Positions 23,516 through 34,740 are shown, counted from the stretch's first letter. The stretch: 64,000 bases of DNA from Hermatobates lingyangjiaoensis (GCA_026182355.1 JAPFBL010000573.1:83501-147500), one strand, 5' to 3'. Numbers and translations: made by a program. Notes: a model not told the origin generated them from the letters alone.

Positions 23516-23735
23516 TTTTCGCCTCTGGGATGGTAGTCCGAGTTTCAATCCCCACCTGGCCCTCGATTCATTCATGCAGGAGGTAAGTAAATCTAAGCAC
23601 GTCGTCCCTCGGAGAGGAGGTTAAATCGTCGGCACCGAGCCTATACGTTTTCAGGTTCTCATTAAAGATCCCTACTCGAAATGTACTTGAGTTAGGCACA
23701 ATTTAGGACTCCCAATACAGAATTGAATCACCAAT
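23515..23735 (+). mobile_element. tRNA-SINE, 5'-truncated
   Basis: CTCTGGGATGGTAG and GAGTTTCAATCC (B-box position) are tRNA-head remnants, then CCCTCGATTCATTCATGC, CGTCGTCCCTCGGAG, AGATCCCTACTCG and TTAGGCACAATTTAG of the SINE body. Confidence 0.75.
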
Positions 23736-23844
23736 CAACCAAAAAGCCGGTAAACGACTGACATGATCACCCGTTAGAGAATCAGTTTAAACAATATATA
23801 TATATATATAGTTAACACATTATATATATATATATATATATATA

Positions 23845-24035
23845 TAAAGATTTCACATAAACACGTGAAACAACAATCAATGATTAAACCACAATAAGAA
23901 TGGGAAAACAAGACTAAGATCTTTCAACCGTAACAAGCGGGTTACCCAACTTAGTTGGGTTTTTGACTCTGACGAAGACCGCTTGTTACGGTTGAAAGAT
24001 CTTAGTCTTGTTTTCCCATTCTTATTGTGGTTTAA
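23845..24035. mobile_element. PLE-type fold-back unit, family B
   Basis: Left arm AAAGATTTCACATAAACACG to AACAAGCGG is truncated at 23,941, losing its core. The right arm has intact CTGACGA (23,969-23,975) and GAAA (23,994-23,997). (TA)n on both sides. Confidence 0.87.
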
Positions 24036-24047
24036 TCATTGATTTTG

Positions 24048-24082
<35 letters not shown>

Positions 24083-24094
24083 TAATGTATATAT

Positions 24095-24335
24095 AGATAA
24101 AAGTATCGACCGTGAAATAGAAACAAAACTTAAGTTTATCGGAACTCGGTCAGTTCTTCAGGTTCAAATTAAACTCTCATTGCCAACGTTTCGTTTTTTA
24201 TTTAAAACTTTGTTCATGGGCTTTATACTTCTGCCTATGAAAAAGGTTTTAAATAAAAATCAAAACGTTGGCAATGATAGTTTAATTTGAACCTGAAGAA
24301 GTGACCGAGTCCCGATAAACTTTAGTTTTGTTTGT
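24095..24335. mobile_element. PLE-type fold-back unit, family I
   Basis: Inverted ends GTTTATCGGAACTCGGTCAG and TGACCGAGTCCCGATAAAC with inner inverted TTGCCAACGTTT / AAACGTTGGCAATG. The ribozyme side reads CAAAACGTTGG, with palindrome AACGTT at the stem III position. Confidence 0.72.
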
Positions 24336-24339
24336 ATAT

Positions 24340-24500
24340 ATATATATCCACGGCCAGTGGACGCATTTACGTCTCCGTTCCTTCATTCCTTCTCCTTTTT
24401 ATTTTCTTTTTTTCTTCTCTCCTGAAGACGGCAAGACGCCGAAATTATCGAGATTCGTGAGTGTTAGTCCTTTTTCTTGTGTTCTTTAGCTGTAACTTTA
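24340..24500 (+). mobile_element. PLE-type unit, family D, with intact hammerhead core
   Basis: CTGAAGA (24,422-24,428), stem II GGC/GCC, GAAA (24,441-24,444), then TTATCGAG and GTGAGTGTTAG. Flanked by (TA)n. Confidence 0.78.
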
Positions 24501-24589
24501 ATTATATATATATATATATATATATACACAATATGAATTGTTATTTGTTATTTTTGATTTAATATTAATTGTTGTTAATATTAATTAAT

Positions 24590-24674
24590 TGTTATTTGTC
24601 CTGCCGGACCGTTTTTCGTTTATCATGGTATGTTATATATATTATAATATATATATTATGTAATACCATATATT

Positions 24675-24740
<66 letters not shown>

Positions 24741-24981
24741 CTATATATAAATATATATATTTATATAAAATCAATTTGTTCCAAGGAATATATAAATGAA
24801 TACAAAGAAAGTAACAGAAAAAGCAAAAGCAACAAAGAAACTCACTTTTCAGTATTTGGAAAAAGAATGGATCGAAGGTGAGGAATTTAATATTTTCACT
24901 GAATAATTAAATAGTCATCATATTAAAAAGTGAACATATTTTACTTTTTTTTTGTTTGTATAGTTTTGCCTCTTTATACAT

Positions 24982-25010
<29 letters not shown>
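24590..25010. mobile_element. PLE family J tail fragments with (TA)n
   Basis: TTATTTGTCCTGCCGGACCG at 24,594 equals the tail at 37,115. CAACAAAGAAACTCACTTTT near 24,828 matches the left arm of the unit at 36,545. Long (TA)n tracts occupy 24,675-24,740 and 24,985-25,012. Confidence 0.6.
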
Positions 25011-25014
<4 letters not shown>

Positions 25015-25016
<2 letters not shown>

Positions 25017-25470
25017 TGTGGTGAATGTTCAGTAGTAAGGTTGGCCGCCATTTTATGTGGATTCACATAAGTTACAAGTGGAGTGTTCCTCGTTTTAATT
25101 AAAAGCTGGCGGCTGGGGTAGTTGAGCATGTTAGAGGCCTAACACAGGTGATTAGATAGGAGGGTGTAATTAGGCCGGCCACCCCTGACCGCCCCCCCCC
25201 CCCCACTCTCTTATAAAGAAGTCCTACACCCTCTCAACTGTCCAGTCAGCAGCTAGCTCTTTATTGTTTCCCCATTCCACCACCCTCCGTCCATTACACT
25301 CTCACCCCCGCACTGCTTTTATTTCTCCGCACACTTCTTTTAAGCCTAAATCACTTCCACCCCCCCACCCTCCCTTACACACACACCCTTATTCTAGTTC
25401 TATCTACGTTTTTTTTTTTTTCTTAACCCTCAAACAAAGAAAAAGATAATCTTCCAAGCAAGCTTACTTT
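25015..25470 (+). mobile_element. Candidate solo LTR
   Basis: Begins around TGTGTGGTGAATG. GC-rich, with a poly-C run, a TATA-like CTTATAAAGAAG at 25,211, and AGCTCTTTATTG downstream. The architecture suggests an LTR promoter region. Boundaries and target duplication not established. Confidence 0.35.
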
Positions 25471-25745
25471 AATAATTACAATGAAATTTCTAGTGATATA
25501 TTTATAACCACAATTTATTGCAATACAAACAAAGTTTTTGTCTGTTAGTCTACTTTAATTCTAATATAAAATAAAGCGTAGTGTTTCTCCATTAATCCAT
25601 TCACTAATTCCGGCCTAGTCGATTAAAAAACACTGTATCCCTATTTCCATATCAGTTAAGAACAATAAAGTTTAATTTATTCTAAATTCTCAAACATGCG
25701 TAAAAATGCAAATGTTGAACTTTATGCTGCTGTTTCCTACAGTTT

Positions 25746-25988
25746 TTGAGCATTACGACCACATATTTAGATTTCAAAGCAATGTTTGACAAGACCGAAT
25801 GGTTTGACTGCCTGACAGATTTACATGTCCCTCTAGTGATACTTCTAACAAAGTTTTATACTATCTTTCTTCTCCTGACAACTAAGAATGTCTCATTAAT
25901 GGACTATAGTGAGGTAACTTCTTTCAGTTTGCATCTGATTCTGATGAAGACTTCATTAAATGATCTTTGTCTAATTTCTGAATTCTGA
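25746..25988 (+). pseudogene. Possible LINE reverse-transcriptase fragment
   Basis: The frame contains TYLDFKAMFDKTEWFDCL then LHVPLVILLTKFY, resembling the LINE RT palm motif around D-F-K-x-x-F-D and the following helix. Only about 35 residues look meaningful; the rest is unrecognised. Tentative. Confidence 0.3.
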
Positions 25989-26069
25989 CTACTTTTTAAA
26001 GTATAAACTTTGATATTCATATGACGTTTTACCTGTGAAACCTTACTCTATATATATATATATATATAT

Positions 26070-26225
26070 TGGTTGCCGGGTTGGTTACTTGCCGTTGCGT
26101 CCACAACGTGCTTGGTCTCCCATTCTCTTTTCTCCTGAAGACGGATTACCCGAAAATTTGAGTCTGTAAGTGTGTTTCCCTACTTTGTGTGTTGCTCTTT
26201 GTTAATCTCGAACTCATATATATAT
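26070..26225 (+). mobile_element. PLE-type unit, family E, with intact hammerhead core
   Basis: CTGAAGA (26,135-26,141), stem II CGG/CCG, GAAA (26,152-26,155), AATTT, GAGTCTGTAAGTGTG. Flanked by (TA)n. Confidence 0.83.
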
Positions 26226-26239
26226 ATATATACACTTCT

Positions 26240-26460
26240 TTGATGAAAATACGATCCAAAACGGACAAATACAGTTCAATGTACATAAACACGTGTAGAG
26301 AAATTAAAAACACTCACTTACAGTCTCTAATTTTCGGTTGAACCGTCTTCAGGAGAGATAAGAAAGGGAAACCAAGCGCACTGGTACAGAGACGGTTGGA
26401 AAGTGTGTGTTTTTAATTTCTCTACGTTTCTTTATGTACATTGAACTGTATATATATATG
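26240..26460. mobile_element. PLE-type fold-back unit, family G, with intact minus-strand core
   Basis: Minus strand CTGAAGA (26,352-26,346), stem II CGGTT/AACC, GAAA (26,335-26,332), AATT. The inverted right arm (TTTTTAATTTCTCTACG) mirrors the left. The outer end contains ATCCAAAACGGACAAA, the shared tail hairpin region. Confidence 0.8.
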
Positions 26461-26504
26461 TATATATGTATATATTGTATATACATATGTGTATATAGTC
26501 TGAA

Positions 26505-26578
26505 TGTGTGTTTCCTTACTCTGTGTGTTGCTCTTCTTGAATTTTGAACTCATATATATATATATATATATATATTAA
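26505..26578 (+). mobile_element. PLE family E 3' fragment
   Basis: GTGTTTCCTTACTCTGTGTG and TTGCTCTTCTTGAATTTTGAAC match the end of the unit at 26,070; the ribozyme is missing. Confidence 0.6.
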
Positions 26579-26639
26579 TTGAAAATGACACCAAATTTAG
26601 CTGATACCTGTTTCTTAAAAAGTTTCTCAATTTTTCTAA

Positions 26640-26745
26640 ATAACACTCTCGTTATTTCGTCTACACAATAAAGTACATCTCCTATGGTCGACATGTTTCG
26701 AATGATCAACATTCATAACATGTCGATATAATAACTATATAATTA
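26640..26745 (-). mobile_element. Possible PLE unit with ACATGT stem III
   Basis: Minus strand: TTATGA, stem II GAATG/CATTC, GAAAC, then ATGTCGACC, giving palindrome ACATGT. The core start deviates from CTGANGA. Probably a decayed additional family. Confidence 0.4.
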
Positions 26746-26829
26746 TATAGTTTTGTTGAGGGTTGAAGTCTTTCGATTAAAATGAATTACTTTTTTCGCT
26801 CGTTGTTTCGACATATATTTTTTTCTGAT

Positions 26830-27065
26830 CTCTGGACAAGTTGAAAGTGTAAATGGCAATAGAAGATTTCCTAGGAATGCCTGGAAGTTTTTTATAACTC
26901 AAGGATCTTGAAGGGACTTGACATGGTAGGATCTGCTCTCTGAAATCTATAAATGGAGGACTGTGTGCCGCAAATTGACGGCACTCATAATAAACTTTGG
27001 ACTGTTCTCACAGTTATAAATTCTATCTAGGTTTCGCAACTATTCATATTATACCTTAACCTGCA
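26830..27065 (+). mobile_element. Candidate solo LTR
   Basis: CTATAAATGGAGGACTGTGTG is TATA-like, with AATAAACTTTGG about 40 bp later, a spacing typical of LTR U3/R regions. Boundaries uncertain. Confidence 0.3.
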
Positions 27066-27454
27066 CAATAAAATATCGACTGTCAGCCTAGATAGATCTC
27101 AGTGTTTTATGTTTTTTTTTATTTAACTTTTAGGACGCTCTGTATAGTATATTCCATACTATTTCGAGTCTCCTATATCCTATATAGTATAGAGCAAAAA
27201 GTCTCATAAAGACAGGAGGTTCTGAAAAAAGCCCATATTTGGCTTTCAGTCCACGCAAACATCTCTTTCTGAATATTAACTATCCATTTAAACATAATTT
27301 TAAAATAAATATTAACAATTATCTTAGCCGAAGTGGATATGAATTAGCGTAAAATTCATTATTTTTTCGAGTCATTATTCCTGAAACTTTTTTTTCTTCA
27401 GGAATACGGCGTGTTTTATGATAATACATTTGAGTTTGGTACACGGTTGATACA

Positions 27455-27545
27455 AATATACAAAAATAAAATTTATCGGGACTCGGTTACCGAGTCCCGA
27501 TAAACTTTTGTATGTTTCTATTCCACGGTAGATACTTTTATCAAT
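27455..27545. mobile_element. PLE family I, collapsed palindrome
   Basis: AATTTATCGGGACTCGGTAA and ACCGAGTCCCGATAAACTTT are back to back, the outer ends of the family I unit at 24,095 with the middle deleted. Confidence 0.65.
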
Positions 27546-27574
27546 ATTTATATATTTTGGAGTTTATATCTCAA

Positions 27575-28060
27575 AATTCCACCGATCACCCTCCTTTTTC
27601 CCACTCTCGTAGTTTGTATTTTTTTTTTCGTCGTAGGATGTGGAAAAATCTGTTCATCAGATCCCTTAGCAAGACGTCTTGCTTAGGGTATGTGGGGTTG
27701 GGGGTCCCGACCCACTAAAAAACCACATCCTATTTCCTGGCAATTCCCGACACGGAAACCGTTTGCACATTACTTCATGCCGGTGCCTCAGTCCTCCTGA
27801 ATAGGATTCACCTTCAGGTGAATACATAGTTTGTATTTCGTTACCCAAATTTAAAGTAATTAGGAAACCTACCATTACAGTGAATAGTCAAAGAGGTATA
27901 TGACTATTGGCATTCAACAGGCTTAGCTTGCAGTTTTTATTACAGAATGTTTTGTGTAAAATATCTTAGAAAACATCTACTATATACTTTAAAAATAGTC
28001 TCGTTTTCACACTAAACGCATTTTTTATTTAAAAAAAATAGCAAAGTTATCTTTTTTTTT
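27575..28060. repeat. LTR-like segment and dispersed repeat R2
   Basis: CACTCTCGTAGTTTGTATTT at 27,602 recurs at 28,638 and, in part, at 27,829. GAATAGTCAAAGAGGTATAT at 27,882-27,901, with flanks to 27,938, matches 31,965-32,037 almost exactly (R2). No coding region credited. Confidence 0.5.
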
Positions 28061-28064
28061 ATTT

Positions 28065-28330
28065 TGTATTTTATTTCAGCATGTTCCACTGTGTATTACA
28101 TGCATCATCGTCAAATAGTACGCAATACTTCATTAACATGACATTAACATACGAGTACGTAATACTTTCATTAACACTACAAAATACTTATTTTAACTTA
28201 TTTTACATTCATTCATAATTCAACAATTAATTATTTTTTTTCTTAAATATCTATGCTGTACAAATATTTTACAAATTCCTTATAATAAACTTTTTTAATT
28301 AATGAGGAAGGCCTAACAGGCCACTCCTCT
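28065..28330 (+). repeat. Dispersed repeat R1
   Basis: ATTTCAGCATGTTCCACTG, GTATTACATGCATCA, ACACTACAAAATACTTATTT and the following 100 bp match 39,490-39,670 and, after an insertion there, 40,007 onward. Confidence 0.75.
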
Positions 28331-28439
28331 CCACACACCAAGACCAAAACCACCAAAAAGATAACCAAAAGTTATCTTTTTTTTTTTTTTTAAAGTTTGC
28401 AAAAGAATGTGGATTGTCAAGACTATAAGGAATGTTTTG

Positions 28440-28670
28440 ATGCGCTTGTAAATAAATAGTTGCGGTATGATGTTAGAGGCCACTGTCTTAATGAGGGGCT
28501 GCCTGCATTATGACTGGCAGAGGAGGGGTTTGAATGGCCCGTCCAAGGGGGTGTGTCCTCCCCCTGTGATTTATACCCTCTCTTCCCAACCTCAAAACCA
28601 CTAAATACTGCAAATTGACCCGACCACCCTCCCTTGCTCACTCTCGTAGTTTGTATTTCGTTATCCAGCT
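28440..28670 (+). mobile_element. Candidate solo LTR
   Basis: GC-rich block with GTCCTCCCCCTGTGATTTAT then ACCCTCTCTTCCC and the repeated CACTCTCGTAGTTTGTATTT. Similar layout to 25,015-25,470. Boundaries unproven. Confidence 0.3.
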
Positions 28671-28949
28671 TTTTTTTTTTTTTTTTGAAAATAGGAGGGT
28701 GATTTCTTCTCCGGAGAATAAACATTTCTACCGAATGAATAGAGATTTCATTCAATAGGATCAGTTTGAAGATTTGTCGAAATCTGTCAAACAGTCTAAC
28801 CGTCTTTAGCTTTCTGACCTGAAATTTTTTTTGTCACATCAGACAAAAGTAGGAAACATTTTTTTTTTGGAAATATAGTGTTATGTTCTAGACGCAAAGA
28901 ATGTAGCAACAACATGATAGCAGCTGATACTGAAGTTTTTTTTTTATAA

Positions 28950-29690
28950 ATATACATCTACATAAAGATTTCACATAAACACGTGAAATAACAATCAATG
29001 ATCCAACCACAATATGAAATGAGAAAAAAAGGCTAAGATCTTATACATCTACATACAATATTTCACATAAACATGTCAAATAACAATCAATGATCCAACC
29101 ACAATATGACATGGGAAAAAAAGACTAAGACTTATACATCTACATACAATATTTCACATAAACATGTCAAATAACAATCAATGATCCAACCACAATATGA
29201 AATGGGAAAAGAAGGCTAAGATCTTATACTTCTACATACAATATTTTACATAAACACGTCAAATAACAATCAATGATCCAACCACAATATGAAATGGGGA
29301 AAAAAAGGCTAAGATCTTATACATCTACATACAATATTTTACATAAACACGTCAAATAACAATCAATGATCCAACCACAATATGAAATGGGAAAAGAAGG
29401 CTAAGATCTTATACTTCTACATACAATATTTTACATAAACACGTCAAATAACAATCAATGATCCAACCACAATAAGAAATGGGAAAAAAAGGCTAAGATC
29501 TTATACATCTACATACAATATTTCACATAAACACGTGAAATAACAATCATGATCCAACCACAATATAAAATGGGGAAAAAAGACTAAGACCTTTCAATTG
29601 TAACAAGCGGTCTTCGTCAGGACTATCAGGAATGTTTTGGAACGCCTATTTTTGACTTTAAAAAAGTCAAAAACCCAACTAAAATACTAG
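28950..29690 (-). mobile_element. Tandem array of truncated PLE family B units (~92 bp x 7)
   Basis: TCTACATA-type junctions recur at 28,956, 29,048, 29,139, 29,231, 29,324, 29,416 and 29,509. Each unit holds the terminal TTTCACATAAACACG hairpin, CAATGATCCAACCACAATAT and CTAAGATCTTAT, and stops beside the stem III palindrome, so stem II and CTGANGA are missing. The last unit alone continues into CTTTCAATTGTAACAAGCGG and TCTTCGTCAG, keeping the ribozyme. Confidence 0.9.
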
Positions 29691-29769
29691 ATGCAGAAAC
29701 ATCTGGTGAAGTGTTCAGAAAAGTGTCCACACCAAGGTTGTATATGTATATGTTATGATGAATATTAAT

Positions 29770-30045
29770 TAATTTAACTTATAAATATTTTTTTATGTTA
29801 TTTTAATTAAATTCTATATTAGTGTAGCCCTGAATATGGCAACAAATATAGATGAAATGTCGGTTTAAAGGTGTTGAATTGTTTGAAGCTGGACAGAAAC
29901 TTTATAAAAAAGAAAGATAATTATATATATATATGATCAACCCACAATATGAAATGGGAAAAAGTATAAAACCTTTCAACTACAACAAGCAGTCTTTGTC
30001 AGAGTCAAAAACCCAACTGAAACACTGCTTTATAGGACATATAGT
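29770..30045. mobile_element. PLE-type remnants (decayed unit plus family B half-unit)
   Basis: 29,826-29,870 reads CCTGAATATGGCAAC, then GATGAAATGTCGG, a decayed CTGANGA...GAAA arrangement. At 29,935-30,022 a family B left half lies on the minus strand, ending at AAAACCCAACTGAAACACTG. Confidence 0.55.
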
Positions 30046-30061
30046 CTCATTGGTGATTTTT

Positions 30062-30510
30062 CTTTCCTTTACAAATATTAGTCATTGAAATGGTGACCAA
30101 TAGGAGAGTAGAGTTTGTAGGTTCATGCGTTCGGTCCCAGTTATCCGCTGCCTAGCGAAGCCTTTGTTATTCCGCCAATGGGTGTAGAGGTAAAAAGATT
30201 TCACATAAACACGTGAAATAACCACAATAAGTAATGGGAAAACAAGACTAAGATCTTTCAACCGTAACAAGTGGTCTTCGTCAGAGTCAAAAACCCAACT
30301 GAAACACTAGATGCAGAAAACATCTGGTGAGGAGTTGAGAAGAGTAGGAGGGAAGAGTGGTATTTTAAAAGGGTGAAAGCGCAGGAAAGGACTATAGAGG
30401 TATAGAAGCAGGAGGAGAGGTATGGAGGCAGCACAGTCCCTCTTGCACAGACCTACAAACTCTACTCTCCTATTGGTCACCATTTCAACGAATCATATTT
30501 CTTTCCCCGG
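30062..30510. mobile_element. PLE-like fold-back family M with nested family B half-unit
   Basis: Inverted ends TTGAAATGGTGACCAATAGG and CCTATTGGTCACCATTTCAA match the large palindrome at 54,338-55,114 (GTAGAGTT, GGTCCCAGTT, GCACAGTCCCTCT). At about 30,192 it is interrupted by AAAAAGATTTCACATAAACA, a family B unit with a minus-strand core at 30,257-30,287, and the M sequence resumes near 30,425. Confidence 0.7.
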
Positions 30511-30904
30511 ACAACTCATAGAAAATATTAGTCAATGAAGGTTTTTTTTTGTTCTTTTTTGTTTTTTTTTTTTGAGGGGGCCGAGGGACTGACAAAGTCA
30601 GCCACCTCCGATCCTGATTCCTCGAGAGAATATTGCATCTCCCACTGTTTTGACTAATCCATGTCAGAAGAATTCCAAAGTCTGTTAAGAAACCCAGGAG
30701 TAACCCGACAGGTTTTTTTGGAAATTTTATTTTGCAAATTTCAGGCCTAACTTCTAAACTTGAGAAGCTACCATATTATGAGCCAATGCTTCACATTAAA
30801 GTAACAAATGATGTGCTGCTTCCTCCATCATGTTGGAGAGGTTTTTCTGTCTGTATATTATTTGAGAATGACTAATAGCACTGCATCTTAAAAACTATTG
30901 TACT

Positions 30905-31575
30905 TCTGATTCTAACGTAGTGCAATCACTTATTATGTGGTATTTACTCATTGTAGGGTAAACAACTAATGAAATGGTCTCCACATATAAACATGTAATG
31001 GTATAAACAACGCGTTTCGAACACGTAGTGTTCTTCCTCAGGCAATAACTAAAAACTACAATGACACCAGAGAGTGATCTATAATATACAGTAAATATAG
31101 AGTATATACAGTAAACATAGTAAATAAAAAAAAAGTTCTATTTTCTCCGTATTCCTATATTTGTTTATATTTCGTTATAGTTTTCTGCGTAATGTTTTCA
31201 ATATGTTTCCTACACTTAGTCCTAGAGCAAATGTAAATGCTCAGCCTAACCATTAGGAAAAAAAAAATAACAATGAAATGTAACCTGCCTTCTAATATGA
31301 AACAGATGTACTCCCATACTTTACCCACGTCCATCCTATTCCCAGTCAGTTGTACCACCGACACTCACCTTTAGGTTCGTACTCTCTTCCTTATTTTATT
31401 TTATTTCTATTTTGTAATATATTTACTATATACTATAGATAAATCTCTGGTGTCATTGTATTTTTTAGTTAATGCCTGAGGAAGAACACTACTTGTTCGA
31501 AACGCGTTGTTTATACCATTACATTTTTATATGTGGAGACCATTTCATTAACTTTTTACCCTACAATATTGTACT
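30905..31575. mobile_element. PLE-type fold-back unit, family C1, both hammerhead cores intact
   Basis: Minus core: CTGAGGA (31,041-31,035), stem II GAACAC/GTGTTC, GAAA (31,018-31,015), ACGCGT. Plus core: CTGAGGA (31,477-31,483), stem II GAACA/TGTTC, GAAA (31,500-31,503), ACGCGT (31,503-31,508). The halves are about 430 bp apart and enclose noncoding, partly repetitive sequence. Ends carry GTGCAATC, GTATTTACTCATTG and TTTTTACCCTACAAT. Confidence 0.88.
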
Positions 31576-31964
31576 TCTGTGTGTATATAGATGTTTTTCT
31601 TTTAATCAATCATAGTGGATTGATTATTTACATTAATTGGGTGAGTAACAGTTTTAGGTCTCCATAGACTATCAAATGGGTGGCTGGAACAATGACGTCA
31701 TGATATTTTCAAATTCACATCGAAGAGGTTTTGTGACGATAGCATGTGTCGGGATTTTTTTAGGACACAATAATACTTTAATCTTTTTTTTCAGATAAAA
31801 CAGACCAATGTCAGTTTTAGTAGATTTTTATTAAAGAAATCCAAATAAGAAGTTTAAATTTCACCCATACACCCTTTATGTTTTGCCGCCAGGCAAAGGC
31901 CCTTCATGGCAGACGCGTAAGTTAGATAAACACAAGTTAGATTTTTTTTTTTTAAAGTAATGTA
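31576..31964. other. Spacer, no gene seen
   Basis: AT-rich sequence without recognisable features. Confidence 0.5.
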
Positions 31965-32040
31965 AACCTACCATTACTGTGAATAGTCAAAGAGGTATAT
32001 GACTATTGGCATTCAACAGGCTTAGCTTGCAGTTTTTAAC
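31965..32040. repeat. Dispersed repeat R2
   Basis: GAATAGTCAAAGAGGTATAT through CAACAGGCTTAGCTTGCAG, almost identical to 27,870-27,938. Confidence 0.8.
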
Positions 32041-32122
32041 GTGTTAAAATTATTTACTTTGGTTTGTCAGTTAACATTACAATAGCTTTGCAAACTTGCA
32101 GTCTCAGATACTTTTCTGTCCC

Positions 32123-32450
32123 TAGGTTAGGTTAGGTTGCAGTGGCAGTTCCACAAAGGAACACACGTAGGCCGAGCATTGGCCCTTTGTGATACCACAC
32201 AATGAAGATTGATTCTACAGTGGGAGTACTAAATTTTGCCTAACTCAAATGTATTTAGAGTAGGGATCTTTAACGAGTACCTGACATCGTACAGGCTCGG
32301 GACCGACGGTTTAACGTCCTTCTCCGAGGGACGACGCGCTCAGATTTATTCACCTCCCGCGTGAATAAATCGAGGGCCAGGTGAGGATCGAACCCCGGTC
32401 CTATCAGTTCAGAGGTGAGCACGTAACCACTGAGCTAGCCTTGTATATAG
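32123..32450 (-). mobile_element. tRNA-headed SINE, full length
   Basis: The minus strand starts with a tRNA-like head (TAGCTCAGTGGTTACGTGC as A-box region, GGGGTTCGATCCTCACC as B box), then TCGATTTATTC, CGTCGTCCCTCGGAGAAGG, GTTAAACCGTCGGTCCC, a body, and ends GCAACCTAACCTAACC. The promoter boxes imply RNA polymerase III transcription. The pentamer-like AACCT tail is short. Confidence 0.9.
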
Positions 32451-32459
32451 CCCCGTATT

Positions 32460-32800
32460 ATATCTAGTAGAAGGCAACATTGTAGGTTGCTGTTCAACGA
32501 GAGAACACACTTAGGCCGAACATTGGCCCTTTGTGATACCACACAATGAAGATTGCTTCTACATTGGGAGTCCTAACCTAGCCTAACTCAAGCATATTTT
32601 GAGTAGTAACTTTGTGACCTTTAACTAGGACCTAAAATCGTACAGAATCGACGGCTTAATGTCCTCTCCTCTCTGAGACATGACGTGCTCAGATTTATTC
32701 ACTTCTTGCGTAAATAAATCGAGAACCAGGTGGGTATCGAACCCCGGGCCTACCAGTTCAGTAGCCTGTACGTTAACCACTGTGCTAACCTGGGCACACG
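32460..32800 (-). mobile_element. tRNA-headed SINE, diverged subfamily
   Basis: Same layout as its neighbour (GGTTCGATACCC-type B box, CGATTTATTTACGC, ACGTCATGTCTC, TAGGCCGAACATTGGCCCTT on the plus strand) but lacks the AACCT tail and ends in GTTGCCTTCTACTAG. It lies head-to-tail with the previous SINE. Confidence 0.8.
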
Positions 32801-32824
32801 TATTGTATCTTGAGTTGTTGGGTT

Positions 32825-32925
32825 ATTGTATCAGTTGGGTTTTTGACTCTGACAAAACCGCTTGTTACGGTTGAAAGATCTTAGTCTTGTTTTCCCATTT
32901 CACATTGTGGTTTGATCATTGTATT
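32825..32925 (+). mobile_element. PLE family B half-unit
   Basis: AGTTGGGTTTTTGACTC, then CTGACAA (G of the core lost), stem II ACCG/CGGT, GAAAGATCTTAG, ending TTTGATCATTG. Single arm only, with no facing copy. Confidence 0.8.
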
Positions 32926-33440
32926 GTATCTTATATAGCTGTATAACTACTTAAGTATGAAAAAAATGTGTTATTTTGTAACTGATGTCAGTAAGGTTTG
33001 GTCGACTTTTTATTTTTTTTTTTATTTACCATTTATAAGTGCATCGCCTACTTGGGCACCAGCACTGTTTTTTATGCTGTCCATCTTTCAAAAAAAAAAA
33101 AAAAACTGATCTAAAGTATTGAATTACAGGCTTTCATCGTGAAGATGGAGAAGATCGAAAACAGGATAAGACGACTCCAACACCAATACACGAGGTAAAA
33201 CTGTTTATTGACCTGTTTAACGTGACTTGTGTGGTAGAAACAAATACATGTATGCGGAAATTTATTCAAAAAAATTACATAAATAGAGTGATTAAACAAA
33301 CATGAAGCAGGCTGTTTACTGTCTTCTTTATAGTTAATTTAAATATTGACTATATATAACTATAATTAGGATTTTCTGTCCTATAGCTATGGGTTGATTC
33401 GATAAATATTTTAGTTTATTATTTGGATACAAGTAGAATG
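32926..33440. other. Spacer, no gene seen
   Basis: Includes poly-T (33,009) and poly-A (33,091) runs; nothing else recognised. Confidence 0.5.
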
Positions 33441-33780
33441 GAAGGGTAAGTGTAATGGATGCGAATTTATAGGGTGAAGGGCTATAGGAGCCCAGTTAAC
33501 TGTTTACCTCTGGCTGATAGCAATAGCCAAGCGGATTAAGTTCAGGGGGTGGGTGGGGGTGGGTGGGGGTGAATTAATTAAGCGAGAGAGGGTTGACACT
33601 TTAGAGCGCTTTGCCCTAGCTCTCCCCTCAATTAGACGTCGTCAGGGCAACAGAGGCCATCTTGCCATCAGCTACAAAATCTGCCATCCTAATGACCGTC
33701 ATTTCATAGTCCTCCCCCCGCGCGCTCCCAAGTCCTAACTGCTTTCAATCCATGAATAAATAAAATTAGGAGTTTTTTAT
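33440..33780 (+). other. GC-rich segment with G-quadruplex motif, possible LTR
   Basis: 33,546-33,570 is GGGGGTGGGTGGGGGTGGG-like, with at least four G-runs. Then TCTCCCCTCAATTAGACG, CCTCCCCCCGCGCGCTCCC and ATGAATAAATAAAATTAG. The mix of GC-rich body and polyadenylation-like end suggests an LTR, unproven. Confidence 0.35.
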
Positions 33781-33985
33781 AAAAAAAAAAAAAAAACCAA
33801 AATAAGGCAAAACAAAATTTGTATTATAAATGAAGAAGGGAGGCATCCATTAGAGGTGATTTTCTTTTTTACTTTACTATGAGTGAAGTATAATAATGCA
33901 AATAACCTGTTTGGAGTTGTTGACGGTTTTTTATATTTAACTCTTAGAACACATTTCTTAAATAAGATAATGATGATGATGATGA
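33748..33985 (+). repeat. ~240-bp direct repeat, copy 1
   Basis: From CAATCCATGAATAAATAA to TAATGATGATGATGAT; copy 2 is at 37,727-37,965 with few differences. Ends in a GAT trinucleotide tract in both places. Confidence 0.9.
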
Positions 33986-34418
33986 GTATTATTATTATTA
34001 TTATTATTATTATTTTATGATGATGATGATGATTATTATTATTGCAATTATTTTATTATTATTATTTTTATTATTATTTTATTTTTATGAAAGAAAAAGA
34101 GATAATGATTATGACAGTGGTTGTATTTCTGATGATTATGGTGGAGGTGGTGGTGACGCTCATTATTATGGCGGTGGTTGTGTTTATGCTGCTAATAATG
34201 ATGTTGAAGACGACTACGACGACCATGATGATGATGATAATGGTGATTATGATGATGATAATGGTGATTATGATGATGATAATGATGATGATAGATTATG
34301 ATGATGATGTTGTTATTGATGATATAATGGAAATGAAGTTTTATGATAATTAATATATAATATATAATAATATATAATAATAACTAAATAATAAAATAAT
34401 AATATAATAATAATAATA

Positions 34419-34500
<82 letters not shown>

Positions 34501-34511
34501 TAATAATAATA

Positions 34512-34562
<51 letters not shown>

Positions 34563-34586
34563 AATAATACAATAATAATAATAATA

Positions 34587-34622
<36 letters not shown>

Positions 34623-34679
34623 TAATAATAAATAATATAATAATATATAATAATAATATATAATAATAATAATAATAAT

Positions 34680-34740
<61 letters not shown>

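Noticed and set aside
25190..25204. Poly-C runs here and at 36,347 and 41,889 as functional signals
   Set aside because: Homopolymers inside repeats, prone to sequencing error; no supported function.
32375..32445. tRNA gene
   Set aside because: The A/B boxes belong to a SINE head: same body follows in several copies and the cloverleaf is not intact.
34017..34353. Asp-rich or Met/Ile-rich frames
   Set aside because: Translation of GAT/ATT trinucleotide repeats.
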